Assembly: GCF_001442805.1 (NCBI RefSeq)
Contig: NZ_CP011131.1
Location: 868,001 to 932,000, forward strand
Length of the DNA stretch: 64,000 nt
Reading direction: 5' to 3'
Source: Lysobacter gummosus
GTDB taxonomy: Bacteria > Pseudomonadota > Gammaproteobacteria > Xanthomonadales > Xanthomonadaceae
Shown piece after piece: positions 63,725-64,000 of this stretch; the first letter of the stretch is position 1, and every line of letters starts with the position of its first letter. The notes under the pieces are model-generated. The model had not been told where the DNA came from. It ran no database searches and was given only the letters and a program-made list of their open reading frames with translations. Both the position numbers and the translations under genes were made by a program.

Positions 63725-64000
63725 GGATACGGCAGCAGTTGCTGATCGAACGCGCGCACCCGGCCCAGGCTGAGCAGGCTGTCGACGAAACGGCGCGGCC
63801 GTCCGTCGACGCGCTCGATGCCGAAGGCGAACACCGGCACACGGGTGGCGGCGGCTTCCGAAAGCATGTTGACCGAGTCGGCGGTGCAGACGATGCGGTC
63901 GGCCCAGCCGAGCAGGCCGGGGTAGGGGTTGGTGCCTTCGCCGGGTTCGTACCACGACACCCGCGGCAACCGCGCCAACCGTTCGCGCAGGCGCGCGCGG
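63655..64000 (-). CDS. ELM1/GtrOC1-family (mitochondrial fission ELM1-like) protein, 3' part
   Basis: Only the C-terminal about 115 residues are present; the gene continues past the right edge. NPYPGLLGWADRIVCTADSV and NMLSEAAATRVPVFAFGIE are the hallmark of the ELM1 family, nucleoside-diphosphosugar-type glycosyltransferase-fold proteins of unknown function in bacteria. The visible end is RRRLRLED. The stop (63655) lies in one unit of a 100-bp duplication. Confidence 0.87.
   Translation of the reverse strand, partial: RARLRERLARLPRVSWYEPGEGTNPYPGLLGWADRIVCTADSVNMLSEAAATRVPVFAFGIERVDGRPRRFVDSLLSLGRVRAFDQQLLPYPVTPLRETARVALEVRRRLRLED

Overview
The window is a high-GC chromosomal segment from a gammaproteobacterium of the Xanthomonadaceae, most likely Lysobacter or a close relative. 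This rests on gene order and family content, not on a database search. The minus strand carries a typical gammaproteobacterial backbone: cutA, dsbD, a TlpA-like thioredoxin, aroQ, accB, accC, prmA, a DUF3426 zinc-ribbon protein, fis, purH and purD. Accessory modules interrupt it. groES-groEL and glnE lie further right. Intergenic DNA is rich in REP-type palindromes of the kinds common in this family. I saw no tRNA, rRNA, CRISPR array, integrase or complete insertion sequence.

Layout. 1-6.8 kb holds small, mostly unknown proteins: a GST, an unusual cytoplasmic periplasmic-binding-fold protein, a small lipoprotein, a DUF4265 protein and a coiled-coil protein. 6.9-10.7 kb is purH, a membrane protein and purD. 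11.1-19.2 kb is a tightly overlapped eight-gene operon for an uncharacterised phospholipid or lipid-modification pathway, resembling E. coli ynbABCD but expanded. 19.2-19.6 kb is a 116-bp tandem repeat. 19.7-25.4 kb holds a TPR protein, fis, prmA and a two-gene exported-protein unit. 26-32.7 kb is the acc/aroQ/dsbD/cutA block, in which a four-helix-bundle gene cassette splits accB from accC. 33-38.2 kb holds an AcvB/VirJ-family protein convergent with, and overlapping, mprF; both act on aminoacyl-phosphatidylglycerol in characterised relatives. 38.6-45 kb holds a LysR/oxidoreductase divergent pair, a secreted nuclease, an XRE regulator, a cupin, a GNAT enzyme and two pseudogenes. 45.2-47.5 kb is groESL behind a sigma-32-type promoter. 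47.5-50.2 kb is a three-gene unit ending in a MACPF (perforin-like) protein. 50.3-59.2 kb holds a lipase-like lipoprotein and two paralogous immunity/effector pairs of the Xanthomonadales antibacterial type IV secretion system, flanking a multicopper oxidase. 60.1-64 kb holds glnE, an Imm22-like protein and the 3' part of an ELM1-family gene.

The three most interesting systems are the expanded ynb-like lipid operon, the MACPF operon, and the duplicated zincin-type XVIPCD effectors with immunity genes that have two plausible starts (exported and cytosolic). Several modules (lipid operon, AcvB/MprF, MACPF, T4SS effectors, secreted nuclease) concern envelopes or attack on other cells, which fits a predatory, antibiotic-producing bacterium.
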